From Vitreoscilla sp. (GTDB lineage Bacteria > Pseudomonadota > Gammaproteobacteria > Burkholderiales > Neisseriaceae): 34,956 nt of DNA. Position numbers and translations under genes: made by a program. Of this stretch, positions 1 through 5,879 are shown piece by piece. Below the pieces are notes generated by a model. That model worked only from the letters and a program-made list of their open reading frames with translations. It searched no databases and was not told the origin of the DNA. The first letter of the stretch is position 1, and every line of letters starts with the position of its first letter. Location: positions 1-34,956 of the forward strand of contig JASLFS010000038.1 in the NCBI GenBank assembly GCA_030150505.1, in the 5' to 3' direction.

Positions 1-40
1 AATCAAACATTATCAAATTTAAAAAATAGAAATTTCCACA

Positions 41-66
41 AAGCCACTATTAATCGGTGGCTTTTT
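41..66 (+). terminator. Intrinsic-terminator-like hairpin
   Basis: GCCAC at 43-47 pairs with GTGGC at 57-61, with flanking A/T pairs, and is followed by five T's. It probably ends a gene upstream of the window; two frames close at 22 and 29. Confidence 0.5.
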
Positions 67-76
67 AAAATTAGCC

Positions 77-110
77 AACGGCTGTTAATTCTCACGAGTT
101 GATAGCCGTT
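77..110 (+). promoter_or_regulatory. Leader hairpin before the first small gene
   Basis: AACGGCT at 77-83 is the inverse of AGCCGTT at 104-110, giving a 7-bp stem with a 20-nt loop. A T-rich stretch and a GGAG ribosome binding site (119-122) follow, then the ATG at 131. The same hairpin, T-run and binding-site order recurs at 1614, 1813 and 2030. Confidence 0.45.
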
Positions 111-130
111 TGTTTTTTGGAGAACGCATT

Positions 131-346
131 ATGAAAATTCAATTACATTACTGGCTAGGCGCTGCTGCCCTAGCCTTTTTTATTGGCTATATACCTAACT
201 TAGGCTCTCAGCCGATTGAGCAGCCTAGTGTTGATGGACAGCAAACAGAAATTAATGAGTGGGTTCTTCAAACTGAACAAGCCGCTCTTGATGCTTATTA
301 CAACATGAGCGACGCAGAACGAATGAAAGGTCCTGTTTATGAGTAG
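131..346 (+). CDS. Small single-span membrane protein of the element, unknown function
   Basis: A 71-residue protein. The ATG at 131 is chosen because GGAG at 119-122 lies 8 nt before it. A hydrophobic segment at about residues 7-23 is followed by a polar, acidic tail, so the protein is probably anchored in the inner membrane or exported. There is no lipobox cysteine. Its end overlaps the ssb start by 8 nt, which suggests translational coupling and one transcript. I do not recognise the family and assign no role. Confidence 0.6.
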   Translation: MKIQLHYWLGAAALAFFIGYIPNLGSQPIEQPSVDGQQTEINEWVLQTEQAALDAYYNMSDAERMKGPVYE

Positions 347-779
347 TGTAAATAAAGTTATTTTACTTGGTCGCCTTGGGCGTGATCCTAATGTTCGTTA
401 TTTGCCTGATGGCAAGCCTGTTGCATCGTTTGGATTGGCCACCACAGAACAATGGAAAGATAAAAATGGGGAGAAGCAAAGTCGCACCGAGTGGCACCAA
501 ATCAAACTATTTGGCCGGCTTGCTGATATTGCAAGCCAATACCTTAAGAAAGGCTCACTCGCCTACTTTGAGGGCCGTATTGAGTCAGAAGAAGGTACTG
601 ATAGCCATGGTGTGACTCGACGCTATTACAACATTGTCTGCCATGAAATGAAAATGATAGGTGGCCAATCCAACGATGGTGCCCAAAACAGTAATGAGCC
701 AACACCAGCGCCACCAGGCAGAAGCAGTAATACGAGCCCAGTGGTAAATGACCTAAACGATGAAGATATTCCTTTTTGA
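339..779 (+). CDS. ssb: Single-stranded DNA-binding protein (phage-type SSB)
   Basis: A 146-residue SSB that would coat single-stranded DNA during replication or recombination. Residues 1-110 form the OB fold, opening with NKVILLGRLGRDPNVRY and holding the typical W-H and LAYFEGRI segments. A Pro/Ser/Asn-rich linker follows, and the C-terminal tip DLNDEDIPF is the acidic protein-docking tail of bacterial SSBs. An AAAGG ribosome binding site lies before the ATG, which overlaps the upstream gene. Its place among phage-like small genes suggests this is the element's own SSB, not the host's essential copy. Family assignment is secure; the accessory role is inferred from context. Confidence 0.93.
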   Translation: MSSVNKVILLGRLGRDPNVRYLPDGKPVASFGLATTEQWKDKNGEKQSRTEWHQIKLFGRLADIASQYLKKGSLAYFEGRIESEEGTDSHGVTRRYYNIVCHEMKMIGGQSNDGAQNSNEPTPAPPGRSSNTSPVVNDLNDEDIPF

Positions 780-786
780 GGGCAAC

Positions 787-1005
787 ATGGACACGATTGA
801 ACAAGTATTTAATTTTGTGAATAACCAGCAGTTTGTCACGTCAGAAAGTATTGCTGATGCGCTGGAGCTGGGCTTGGCTCAAGTGATTAAAGCCTTGGTT
901 ATCCTATCTAGTGACAAGTTGGTTAATTCTCGCTTTATTGGCTTGGACATCATCTACTACGGCAAAGGTATGGAATGGCCAGCTTTACAAATACGGCCTA
1001 CCTGA
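787..1005 (+). CDS. Small winged-helix-like DNA-binding protein
   Basis: A 72-residue protein starting at the ATG at 787, with GAGGG at 777-781 overlapping the ssb stop region. Residues about 17-46 (VTSESIADALELGLAQVIKAL and after) look like a helix-turn-helix, and the following strand-like segment could be the wing, so DNA binding is likely. The start is 7 nt after the ssb stop, so it is probably cotranscribed. The last part overlaps another reading frame (911-1171) that looks coding, so the gene may be the first half of a longer protein broken by, or joined through, a +1 frameshift. Confidence 0.6.
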   Translation: MDTIEQVFNFVNNQQFVTSESIADALELGLAQVIKALVILSSDKLVNSRFIGLDIIYYGKGMEWPALQIRPT

Positions 1006-1171
1006 TAGTGATGGTTTACCAGGTAATGACGATTTTGGCTGGCCTTGGTCGGAATGGGAAAACGAAGCCAAGCAAGCATTTTCGAAACTATGGCAATCAA
1101 TTTACCAAAACTGGGATGCAAATCCTTGGGTATGGGTTGTAAATTTTGAAGTTTATGAGGTGTTGAAATGA
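911..1171 (+). CDS. Probable phage-like small protein or frameshifted tail of the preceding gene
   Basis: This frame is open for 86 codons from a GTG at 911, but no ribosome binding site precedes the GTG, and the first 30 residues overlap the previous gene. The C-terminal half (DDFGWPWSEWENEAKQAF and the Trp-rich stretch after it) has the composition of a real folded protein. There is no in-frame ATG. Either the true start is a rare codon, or the segment is read by a +1 shift from the gene at 787. The stop at 1169-1171 abuts the stop of the opposite-strand gene at 1172. The existence of a coding segment is moderately likely; the start is not established. Confidence 0.4.
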   Translation: MTSWLILALLAWTSSTTAKVWNGQLYKYGLPDSDGLPGNDDFGWPWSEWENEAKQAFSKLWQSIYQNWDANPWVWVVNFEVYEVLK

Positions 1172-1594
1172 CTATCTTTGGCGATTCATTAGCTTTTCGA
1201 CTAAATAAATAATTGATAACGGGAAGAGCGAGAAGCTTGTTAAAGTCATAAGTATCAGAATATAAACAGCAATACCATTCCACATAAAATTAGTTATAAA
1301 TAAAAGGATTGTTATAACTGGCCAAACAACAAATAAGGAAATAGAGAAAGTAGCAGATTCGTGAATATTAAATTTTCGAAATAAAGCCAATAAACAATAT
1401 GATACAAAAATACACAAAGGAATCGCAATGATATATGCAGCAAAAGCAGACCCTTTGGCAGTGCCATGCTGCTCTGTATAATCTATTGTATTCTCAAAGT
1501 TAGATATTCTCGATAATAAATATCCGAAAAAAGTAGTCGGTACCAAGGTAATTATTATCGATGAAAAAAAATTATTTAATCTTTTCAAAATCAT
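1172..1594 (-). CDS. AT-rich four-span membrane protein, likely cargo (moron) gene
   Basis: A 140-residue hydrophobic protein with about four membrane-spanning segments: near the N-terminus, around FAAYIIAIPLCIFVSYCL, around FVVWPVITILLFI, and around YILILMTLTSFSLF. The start at 1594 is preferred over the in-frame ATG at 1639, because a promoter with its -10 at 1620-1625 would begin the transcript near 1613, downstream of 1639. The gene is on the opposite strand to its neighbours, is clearly richer in A+T, and fits exactly between a stop codon and the hairpin of the next gene. That pattern is typical of moron genes, which often encode superinfection exclusion or fitness factors. Family not recognised, and no function is claimed. 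Confidence 0.55.
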   Translation of the reverse strand: MILKRLNNFFSSIIITLVPTTFFGYLLSRISNFENTIDYTEQHGTAKGSAFAAYIIAIPLCIFVSYCLLALFRKFNIHESATFSISLFVVWPVITILLFITNFMWNGIAVYILILMTLTSFSLFPLSIIYLVEKLMNRQR

Positions 1595-1613
1595 ACCATT
1601 CACATAAATACAT

Positions 1614-1636
1614 AGCCCCATTATAGGGGCTTTTTT
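1614..1636 (+). terminator. Hairpin with T-run before the 53-residue gene
   Basis: AGCCCC at 1614-1619 pairs with GGGGCT at 1626-1631; six T's (1631-1636) follow, then GGAG at 1641-1644. It has terminator form, but lies directly before a ribosome binding site. Its six-base loop ATTATA reads TATAAT on the other strand. Confidence 0.55.
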
Positions 1637-1647
1637 CATTGGAGCAA
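1620..1647 (-). promoter_or_regulatory. Predicted sigma-70 promoter of the membrane-protein gene
   Basis: On the minus strand, TTGCTC (1642-1647) and TATAAT (1620-1625) are separated by 16 bp. The predicted start near 1613 gives a leader of about 19 nt to the ATG at 1594. The -10 lies exactly in the loop of the plus-strand hairpin, and the -35 covers the ribosome binding site of the plus-strand gene at 1653. Confidence 0.45.
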
Positions 1648-1652
1648 AGGCA

Positions 1653-1814
1653 ATGAAACATTATTTCAACACCATTCGACGGCAACAAGAACGCATTCTA
1701 TTCAAAGGCTTGCCTTACCACAAAAACGAAAAGAAAGCCGAACTGCAAAAACGTCGTGAGCAGGTGGCGCTAGATCGTCGACACAAAGAGCATTGCAAGA
1801 GCTTGTACTTATAA
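1653..1814 (+). CDS. 53-residue very basic small protein of the element
   Basis: An ATG at 1653 with GGAG 8 nt upstream opens a 53-residue frame (MKHYFNTIRRQQERILFKGL onward) ending at 1814. About a third of the residues are Lys, Arg or His, and the middle is Glu/Lys/Arg-rich and helical, so nucleic-acid binding is possible but unproven. It lies between two hairpin leaders and on the same strand as the other phage-like genes. The good binding site and conserved spacing support expression. I do not recognise the family. Confidence 0.55.
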   Translation: MKHYFNTIRRQQERILFKGLPYHKNEKKAELQKRREQVALDRRHKEHCKSLYL

Positions 1815-1832
1815 GCAGCTTCGGCTGTTTTT
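1813..1832 (+). terminator. UUCG hairpin with T-run before the 60-residue gene
   Basis: CAGC (1816-1819), loop TTCG (1820-1823) and GCTG (1824-1827), extended by a G-U and A-T pairs, then TTTTT. AAGGA at 1836-1840 and the ATG at 1847 follow at once. It overlaps the stop of the preceding gene. Confidence 0.5.
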
Positions 1833-1846
1833 ATTAAGGATTAATC

Positions 1847-2029
1847 ATGAAGAAAGAATATGCCTTGTACCGTGGCGATGACATGATAGCCATTGGTACT
1901 ATTGCCGAATTAGCAAAAGCGCGCGGCGTGAAAGAAGATACGATTCGATTTTATGGCGCGCCAATATATCAAAAACGAGGACGCGGAACAAATGGAAAAC
2001 GGCTCGCTTTAGTAAAATTAGAAGATTAA
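1847..2029 (+). CDS. Small phage-type protein with helix-turn-helix-like core
   Basis: A 60-residue protein with AAGGA 6 nt before the ATG. The segment TIAELAKARGVKEDTIRFY resembles the helix-turn-helix of small phage proteins that open with a YALYRGDD-like strand and end with a short basic region and a LVKLED tail, a layout found in many phages under 'hypothetical protein'. It would act as a small DNA-binding protein, but the target is unknown. It is flanked on both sides by UUCG hairpins and sits next to alpA, consistent with a regulatory module of the element. Confidence 0.6.
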   Translation: MKKEYALYRGDDMIAIGTIAELAKARGVKEDTIRFYGAPIYQKRGRGTNGKRLALVKLED

Positions 2030-2053
2030 ACCCACTTCGGTGGGTATTTTTTT
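2030..2053 (+). terminator. UUCG hairpin with T-run before alpA
   Basis: CCCAC (2031-2035), loop TTCG, GTGGG (2040-2044), then a T-rich run up to 2053. It starts one base after the stop of the preceding gene, and GGAG at 2054-2057 follows immediately. Confidence 0.6.
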
Positions 2054-2065
2054 GGAGTGAAGATT

Positions 2066-2305
2066 ATGGAAGTAGAAAGCAAATTAGAATTAACGCCAGT
2101 TTTAGAAAATAAATATATTCTATGGTCTGTTGATGTTTTGTCTCAGGTTACTGGGCTTGGTCGCACTGCGATTTATGATGCTATTAAAAAGGATAATTTC
2201 CCAAAACCTTTGCGTGTTGGATCACGACGCAGCATGTGGCGAAAGTCCGATGTACTTGCATGGATTGACTCTCGACCACAGCACCTTGAATTAAAAACAA
2301 ATTAA
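2066..2305 (+). CDS. alpA: AlpA-family transcriptional regulator / excisionase-like protein
   Basis: A 79-residue protein with the MerR/AlpA-type helix-turn-helix: LSQVTGLGRTAIYDAIKK, then the wing FPKPLRVGSRRSMWRKSDVLAWI, which is the classic AlpA signature. These proteins activate integrase or excision genes or serve as directionality factors in P4-like elements. The ATG at 2066 is preferred to the GTG at 2057 because the GGAG at 2054-2057 overlaps the GTG but is 8 nt from the ATG. It is convergent with the integrase, the two stops being only 7 nt apart with no terminator between, so the transcripts would collide. Confidence 0.88.
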   Translation: MEVESKLELTPVLENKYILWSVDVLSQVTGLGRTAIYDAIKKDNFPKPLRVGSRRSMWRKSDVLAWIDSRPQHLELKTN

Positions 2306-2312
2306 AATGGGC

Positions 2313-3491
2313 TTATTCTTTGAATTTCTCAATCAAAGCATTGACTTCATTAGCCCAGAACGTCAATGCTTCATTTCTTTGTTTTAGCATTAACGCCCTA
2401 TTGTATGCCTGTTCTGTTTTATCGCCAGATACATGGGCTAATAATGCTTCTAAAACATCTTTTTGAAACTTCCCTGTTTCTGTCAAACAAGTGCGAGCCA
2501 AGCTTCGTAATCCATGAGCGGTAGTATTAAGGCCATTTTTACGCAACACCAAGCGTGGCGTTTCTTTGCTCATTGGTTTATCAAAAGTCATTCCCTCAAA
2601 AAGATAAATACCATTTACATTGTGTAGTTTTATTTGCTCTAAGAAATCCAATAACAATGGATTCAATGGCACAATATGTGGTCTTTTCTTCTTCATTCGC
2701 TCGGGTGGAATGACCCACTGTTTATTCTCTAAATCAATTTCATCAAATGTAGCCTCACAAGTCTCATTAGGTCGAGTCATGGTCAGTAGCTGCCAATATA
2801 ACGCCAACTTGGTTGTTGTGCTCATTTTCCCTTGCTCGAGCGTTTGAATAAGGCTTGGCAATTCTGATGGCTCAAGTGCGTCAAAATGCTTTGACTCATG
2901 CTTTTGAAAAGTCTTGGCGCCAATGGATGCGACTGGGTTCATATCAACAAGTCCACAGCTAATCGCATAATCAAACATGATTTTAAGGCCATATTTGGTG
3001 CGCCTTAAATATTCCAGCGCCCCACGGTCTTCAAATACTCTCAGTGCATTCACAACGTGCACCGGGCGAATCTCCCTAACGTCCTTGCTTTTTAAATCGA
3101 CAAATACATTAACCTCAATCGCTCTTTGAACCTGTGCGCCATATCGCTTGGATACTGTTGGCTGCCAGCGCTTAAGCCAATCATAAAATACATTCTCAAA
3201 AATATATTCTTTATCCACCCCTTTTTTTGGGGTGGCATCTTCGCCGTGTGCAAGACGTGTTCTTACCTCTTCACGCCATTGACGCGCCTCAGCCAGCCCA
3301 AATTCAGGATAATTACCAAGGTAGGCAGTTTTACGTTTGCCATCTTGTCGGTAGTCCATTCCCCACTTCATCAAGCCACTTGGATGAACAAAAAGCACTA
3401 AACCACCACCATCGTTTAGCTTGTAAACTTTTTCTTTGGGTTTTGCTGCTTTAATCTTGGAAAACGTAAGCGGTACAATAACTTTAGCCAT
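2313..3491 (-). CDS. int: Tyrosine recombinase / integrase, P4/IntS type
   Basis: A 392-residue site-specific recombinase that would integrate and excise the element at the tRNA-Ser gene. Residues about 5-90 are the arm-type DNA-binding domain (DUF4102: AAKPKEKVYKLNDGGGL, then TAYLGNYPEFGLAEAR). A core-binding domain follows, then the catalytic domain with Arg240 (TMTRPNE), His326 and Arg329 (HGLRSLART), His353 (LLAHVSGD) and nucleophile Tyr363 (AYNRA). All catalytic residues are present, so it looks intact. The start at 3491 matches where the family normally begins; the frame is open further up to a TTG at 3599, but that part encodes repeats. No ribosome binding site is visible, and the start codon lies at the edge of an inverted repeat. 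Confidence 0.93.
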   Translation of the reverse strand: MAKVIVPLTFSKIKAAKPKEKVYKLNDGGGLVLFVHPSGLMKWGMDYRQDGKRKTAYLGNYPEFGLAEARQWREEVRTRLAHGEDATPKKGVDKEYIFENVFYDWLKRWQPTVSKRYGAQVQRAIEVNVFVDLKSKDVREIRPVHVVNALRVFEDRGALEYLRRTKYGLKIMFDYAISCGLVDMNPVASIGAKTFQKHESKHFDALEPSELPSLIQTLEQGKMSTTTKLALYWQLLTMTRPNETCEATFDEIDLENKQWVIPPERMKKKRPHIVPLNPLLLDFLEQIKLHNVNGIYLFEGMTFDKPMSKETPRLVLRKNGLNTTAHGLRSLARTCLTETGKFQKDVLEALLAHVSGDKTEQAYNRALMLKQRNEALTFWANEVNALIEKFKE

Positions 3492-3546
3492 TTTGGAGTT
3501 AAGATTTCCGAGTTGATTTATCTTAACTCCAATCTTAACTCCAAAA
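3491..3546. repeat. Three copies of a 13-15 bp site at the integrase start
   Basis: TTTTGGAGTTAAGAT at 3491-3505 is the exact inverse of ATCTTAACTCCAAAA at 3532-3546; a third copy of its first 13 bases lies at 3520-3532, in direct orientation with the last and offset by 12 bp. The copies lie between the integrase start and the tRNA attachment site. They could be arm-type integrase or AlpA binding sites, or, in the RNA, a stem whose edge includes the A of the integrase AUG. Confidence 0.75.
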
Positions 3547-3638
3547 AGATTTAATGTAAACGTATCATAACGGACTAAAACGAACAAAAATAAACACAAT
3601 ATATTGATTTTAAAGAGATTTACGACAGAAGCGGACGT

Positions 3639-3660
3639 AAAAAAACACCGCTAAACGGTG
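3639..3660 (-). terminator. Intrinsic terminator of tRNA-Ser
   Basis: On the minus strand CACCG, loop TTTAG, CGGTG are followed by seven T's, directly after the tRNA CCA end. Because integration at a tRNA replaces the downstream DNA, this terminator was probably brought by the element. Confidence 0.65.
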
Positions 3661-3663
3661 CAT

Positions 3664-3754
3664 TGGCGGAGAGGAAGGGATTCGAACCCTCGATACGTCA
3701 TTAACGTATACACGCTTTCCAGGCGTGCGATTTCAACCACTCATCCACCTCTCC
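3664..3754 (-). tRNA. tRNA-Ser(GGA)
   Basis: A 91-nt type II tRNA. The acceptor stem GGAGAGG pairs with CCTCTCC, the discriminator G and an encoded CCA follow, the T-loop has GGTTCGAATCC, and there is a long variable arm as expected for serine. The anticodon loop CTGGAAA reads GGA and decodes UCC/UCU. It is the insertion site of the element to its left. Confidence 0.96.
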
Positions 3755-3813
3755 AAACGGCTATCCCTAAATAAAATAGGCTAACCACGCTACAATAAAA
3801 ATTGTAGGCGATA

Positions 3814-3842
3814 ATTATACTAATACCCCAAAATATAAGCAA
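3814..3842 (-). promoter_or_regulatory. Predicted promoter of tRNA-Ser
   Basis: On the minus strand TTGCTT (3837-3842) and a perfect TATAAT (3814-3819) are 17 bp apart. The start would be near 3807, leaving a leader of about 53 nt before the tRNA. The leader opens with the perfect hairpin CTACAAT/ATTGTAG (3790-3807). Confidence 0.55.
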
Positions 3843-3944
3843 CACAACATTGTATTATTCATAAAAAATAATACTTTACCTTTATTGCTTAATTGTTTCT
3901 ATGTATTATCTCATGACTAAACTTTTTAATTATATATAAATGTC

Positions 3945-5339
3945 GTGAAAAAAAAATTACTTATCTTATTATCAAGCCTATTCTTAAGTGCCTGTACCAC
4001 TGTTCAATACCAGCCATTGCCTCCTATCGAAAAAGTTGATTTAAAATCTGGATATAGATTATCTACCGCTCTTTATAAAAACAAAATTAATAATAATAGT
4101 AATGATGTTCTGATGATTATGTCTTTTTCTGGTGGTGGCACGCGTGCGGCTGCTTTAGGTTATGGCGTTTTAGAAGAATTATCACGAAACAAATTGCCTC
4201 ATCTAGGCAAAGATATTTCGATGGCGGACCAAGTAGATTTGGTTTTCGGGGTATCTGGGGGCTCAATATTGGCTGCGGCTTTTGCCTTAGAAGGAAATAA
4301 TATTTTCTATAGTTTTGAGCGGCAGTTTTTAAAGCTCAATCTACAAAAACAGTTAATGAAACAAATATTTACCATATCCAACGTATCTAGATTGGTGTCT
4401 CCTGAGTTTGGTCGTGGTGATTTATTGCAAGAACAATTAAATTTATATTTATTTCGTGGCGCCACTTTTGCTGATTTAGAAAAAAATCGCAAGGGACCTT
4501 TCGCTGTTATTGGTGCCACAGATATGGGAACTGGCTATAAATTCGATTTTACCCAAGAAAAATTCGATATTATGTGCTTAAATTTAAGTAAACTTCCCAT
4601 TGCTCGTGCCACAGCCGCTTCTAGTGCAGTTCCTCTGATTTTCGCACCGATTACCTTGAATAACGAAGCTGGTAAATGCAATTACGAAGTGACAAATATA
4701 CGAAAGAAATCCGTTAATATTTCTGGTACAAAAGAGCAACAGGATACTGCTAAACGAAATTTTTTAGCTGAAATTGAGACATATAATGACAGCCAAAAAC
4801 GACCTTATATTCATTTAATAGATGGTGGTTTAACAGATAACTTAGGTATTCGAGCGCTATTAGATGCAATGTATATATTTGATGGCCGAGATTTACTACA
4901 GCTTTATAATAATGGAAAACTACCCAAAGAAATCATTATTGTAAATGTGAATGCTCAAACAGAAATGGGAATGACCATTGATAAAAGTGCCAAAATCCCT
5001 AAAACAAGGGAAGTAATTGATGCCATTATTAATATTCCCATTGATGTACAAACTCAAACCAATTTAACATCTTTGAAAAATATTCATCAGGAATGGAATT
5101 TAAAAGAAGAGCAATTAGCAAAAGAAACTGGGTCCACACCAATTAAAATGCACTTGATTAGTTTAGAACTAAAAGACATTCAAGATGAAAACTTGCGTCA
5201 ATATCTATTACAGATTCCAACCAGTTTCTATTTACCCAGTGAAGATATTGATAAGTTACGTGATGCTGGATCTGCTCTTTTAAGACAATCAGAAACGTTT
5301 AAAGAATTACAAAAAGAGTTGGATTCAAAAATCCAATAA
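3945..5339 (+). CDS. Patatin-like phospholipase lipoprotein
   Basis: A 464-residue protein with a lipoprotein signal (MKKKLLILLSSLFLSAC, lipid-bearing Cys17), so it would be anchored in a membrane facing the periplasm or the surface. The patatin domain has the oxyanion glycine block SGGGTR (62-67), the nucleophile motif GVSGG with Ser104, and the catalytic aspartate in DGG (Asp293). The Ser-Asp dyad is complete, so acyl-hydrolase activity on phospholipids or lysophospholipids is likely; the natural substrate is unknown. The start is a GTG with no clear ribosome binding site; the nearby ATG runs into a stop. The coding sequence is rich in A+T. The gene of unknown function at 5403 follows after 63 nt and may be cotranscribed. 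Confidence 0.85.
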   Translation: MKKKLLILLSSLFLSACTTVQYQPLPPIEKVDLKSGYRLSTALYKNKINNNSNDVLMIMSFSGGGTRAAALGYGVLEELSRNKLPHLGKDISMADQVDLVFGVSGGSILAAAFALEGNNIFYSFERQFLKLNLQKQLMKQIFTISNVSRLVSPEFGRGDLLQEQLNLYLFRGATFADLEKNRKGPFAVIGATDMGTGYKFDFTQEKFDIMCLNLSKLPIARATAASSAVPLIFAPITLNNEAGKCNYEVTNIRKKSVNISGTKEQQDTAKRNFLAEIETYNDSQKRPYIHLIDGGLTDNLGIRALLDAMYIFDGRDLLQLYNNGKLPKEIIIVNVNAQTEMGMTIDKSAKIPKTREVIDAIINIPIDVQTQTNLTSLKNIHQEWNLKEEQLAKETGSTPIKMHLISLELKDIQDENLRQYLLQIPTSFYLPSEDIDKLRDAGSALLRQSETFKELQKELDSKIQ

Positions 5340-5402
5340 TATTTTGATGCATTAAAATAAATCCCTTTATAATGCTAAAAAACATTAATGCTAGGATGCA
5401 AT

Positions 5403-5825
5403 ATGAATGATACCTTCAATAATCAGCTATTTTTCTTAATTAAAGCGCTATTTTATAAACAAGTAGCAGCAACAGAATCAACTGCAGAATTTAATGGTTT
5501 AACAGTATCTGAGTTAACAAATTACCTACAAGATACATATAAATCTTTTTCTAAGCAAAAAGTCATTACTAGCGATAACAAAGACATGTATAAAAATGTC
5601 TTATGTGCAAGCGAAGAAACTTATACTGAAATTCTAAAAACACTGTTTCCTGCTCTTGAGTTTCAATTATTTATGCTTTCTCAAATAGCTGACGATGTTT
5701 ATTTCAAATTAAACAATGGCATTTTCAAAGAGTTTATTTACTACAGTATTGATAAAAATAAAGAAATAGATGAAAGCAAACTAAACCAATTAATTGGTCG
5801 CGTGGTGGAAATTGCTACGCAATAA
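5403..5825 (+). CDS. Uncharacterised 140-residue protein
   Basis: The ATG at 5403 is chosen because AGGA at 5393-5396 is 6 nt upstream; an in-frame ATG at 5388 lacks a site. The protein is predicted mainly alpha-helical, soluble and without signal peptide, membrane span or recognisable motif. It contains two Cys-free acidic-Lys/Asn rich ends and a hydrophobic helix near FPALEFQLFMLSQIADDVYF. It lies directly behind the patatin lipoprotein, with a strong terminator following, so the two may form a transcription unit. I do not recognise the family and propose no function. Confidence 0.7.
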   Translation: MNDTFNNQLFFLIKALFYKQVAATESTAEFNGLTVSELTNYLQDTYKSFSKQKVITSDNKDMYKNVLCASEETYTEILKTLFPALEFQLFMLSQIADDVYFKLNNGIFKEFIYYSIDKNKEIDESKLNQLIGRVVEIATQ

Positions 5826-5841
5826 AAAATAGATATAAAAA

Positions 5842-5872
5842 AACAGCCATTTTTTTAATGGCTGTTTTTTTG
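5842..5872. terminator. Bidirectional terminator between the unknown gene and hom
   Basis: AACAGCCATT (5842-5851) pairs with AATGGCTGTT (5857-5866). T-runs follow on the plus strand, and A-runs precede, so it can serve both convergent genes. Confidence 0.85.
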
Positions 5873-5879
5873 TGGCATT

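Larger units (their letters stand above)
1..3663. mobile_element. Right end of a tRNA-Ser-integrated phage-like element (left end outside window)
   Basis: The stretch left of the tRNA-Ser gene holds ssb, several small phage-like ORFs, an AlpA-type regulator and a P4/IntS-type tyrosine recombinase next to the tRNA 3' end. This is the usual layout of prophages, satellites and integrative islands that recombine into a tRNA 3' end and rebuild it. The integrase and tRNA are both on the minus strand, so the tRNA 3' end faces the element. I saw no second copy of the tRNA 3' segment in the window, so the other attachment site must lie to the left, beyond base 1. No capsid, terminase or conjugation gene is visible in this part, so prophage, satellite and other island types cannot be told apart. 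Confidence 0.8.

Noticed and set aside
3492..3599. Longer integrase form from a TTG at 3599
   Set aside because: The 36 extra codons encode a repeat made by the 12-bp sites, no binding site precedes the TTG, and the family normally begins near the ATG at 3491.
1..3663. A new defence system in the element
   Set aside because: Only ssb, regulators, integrase and small unknown genes are visible; no nuclease, helicase, TIR or similar domain supports it.
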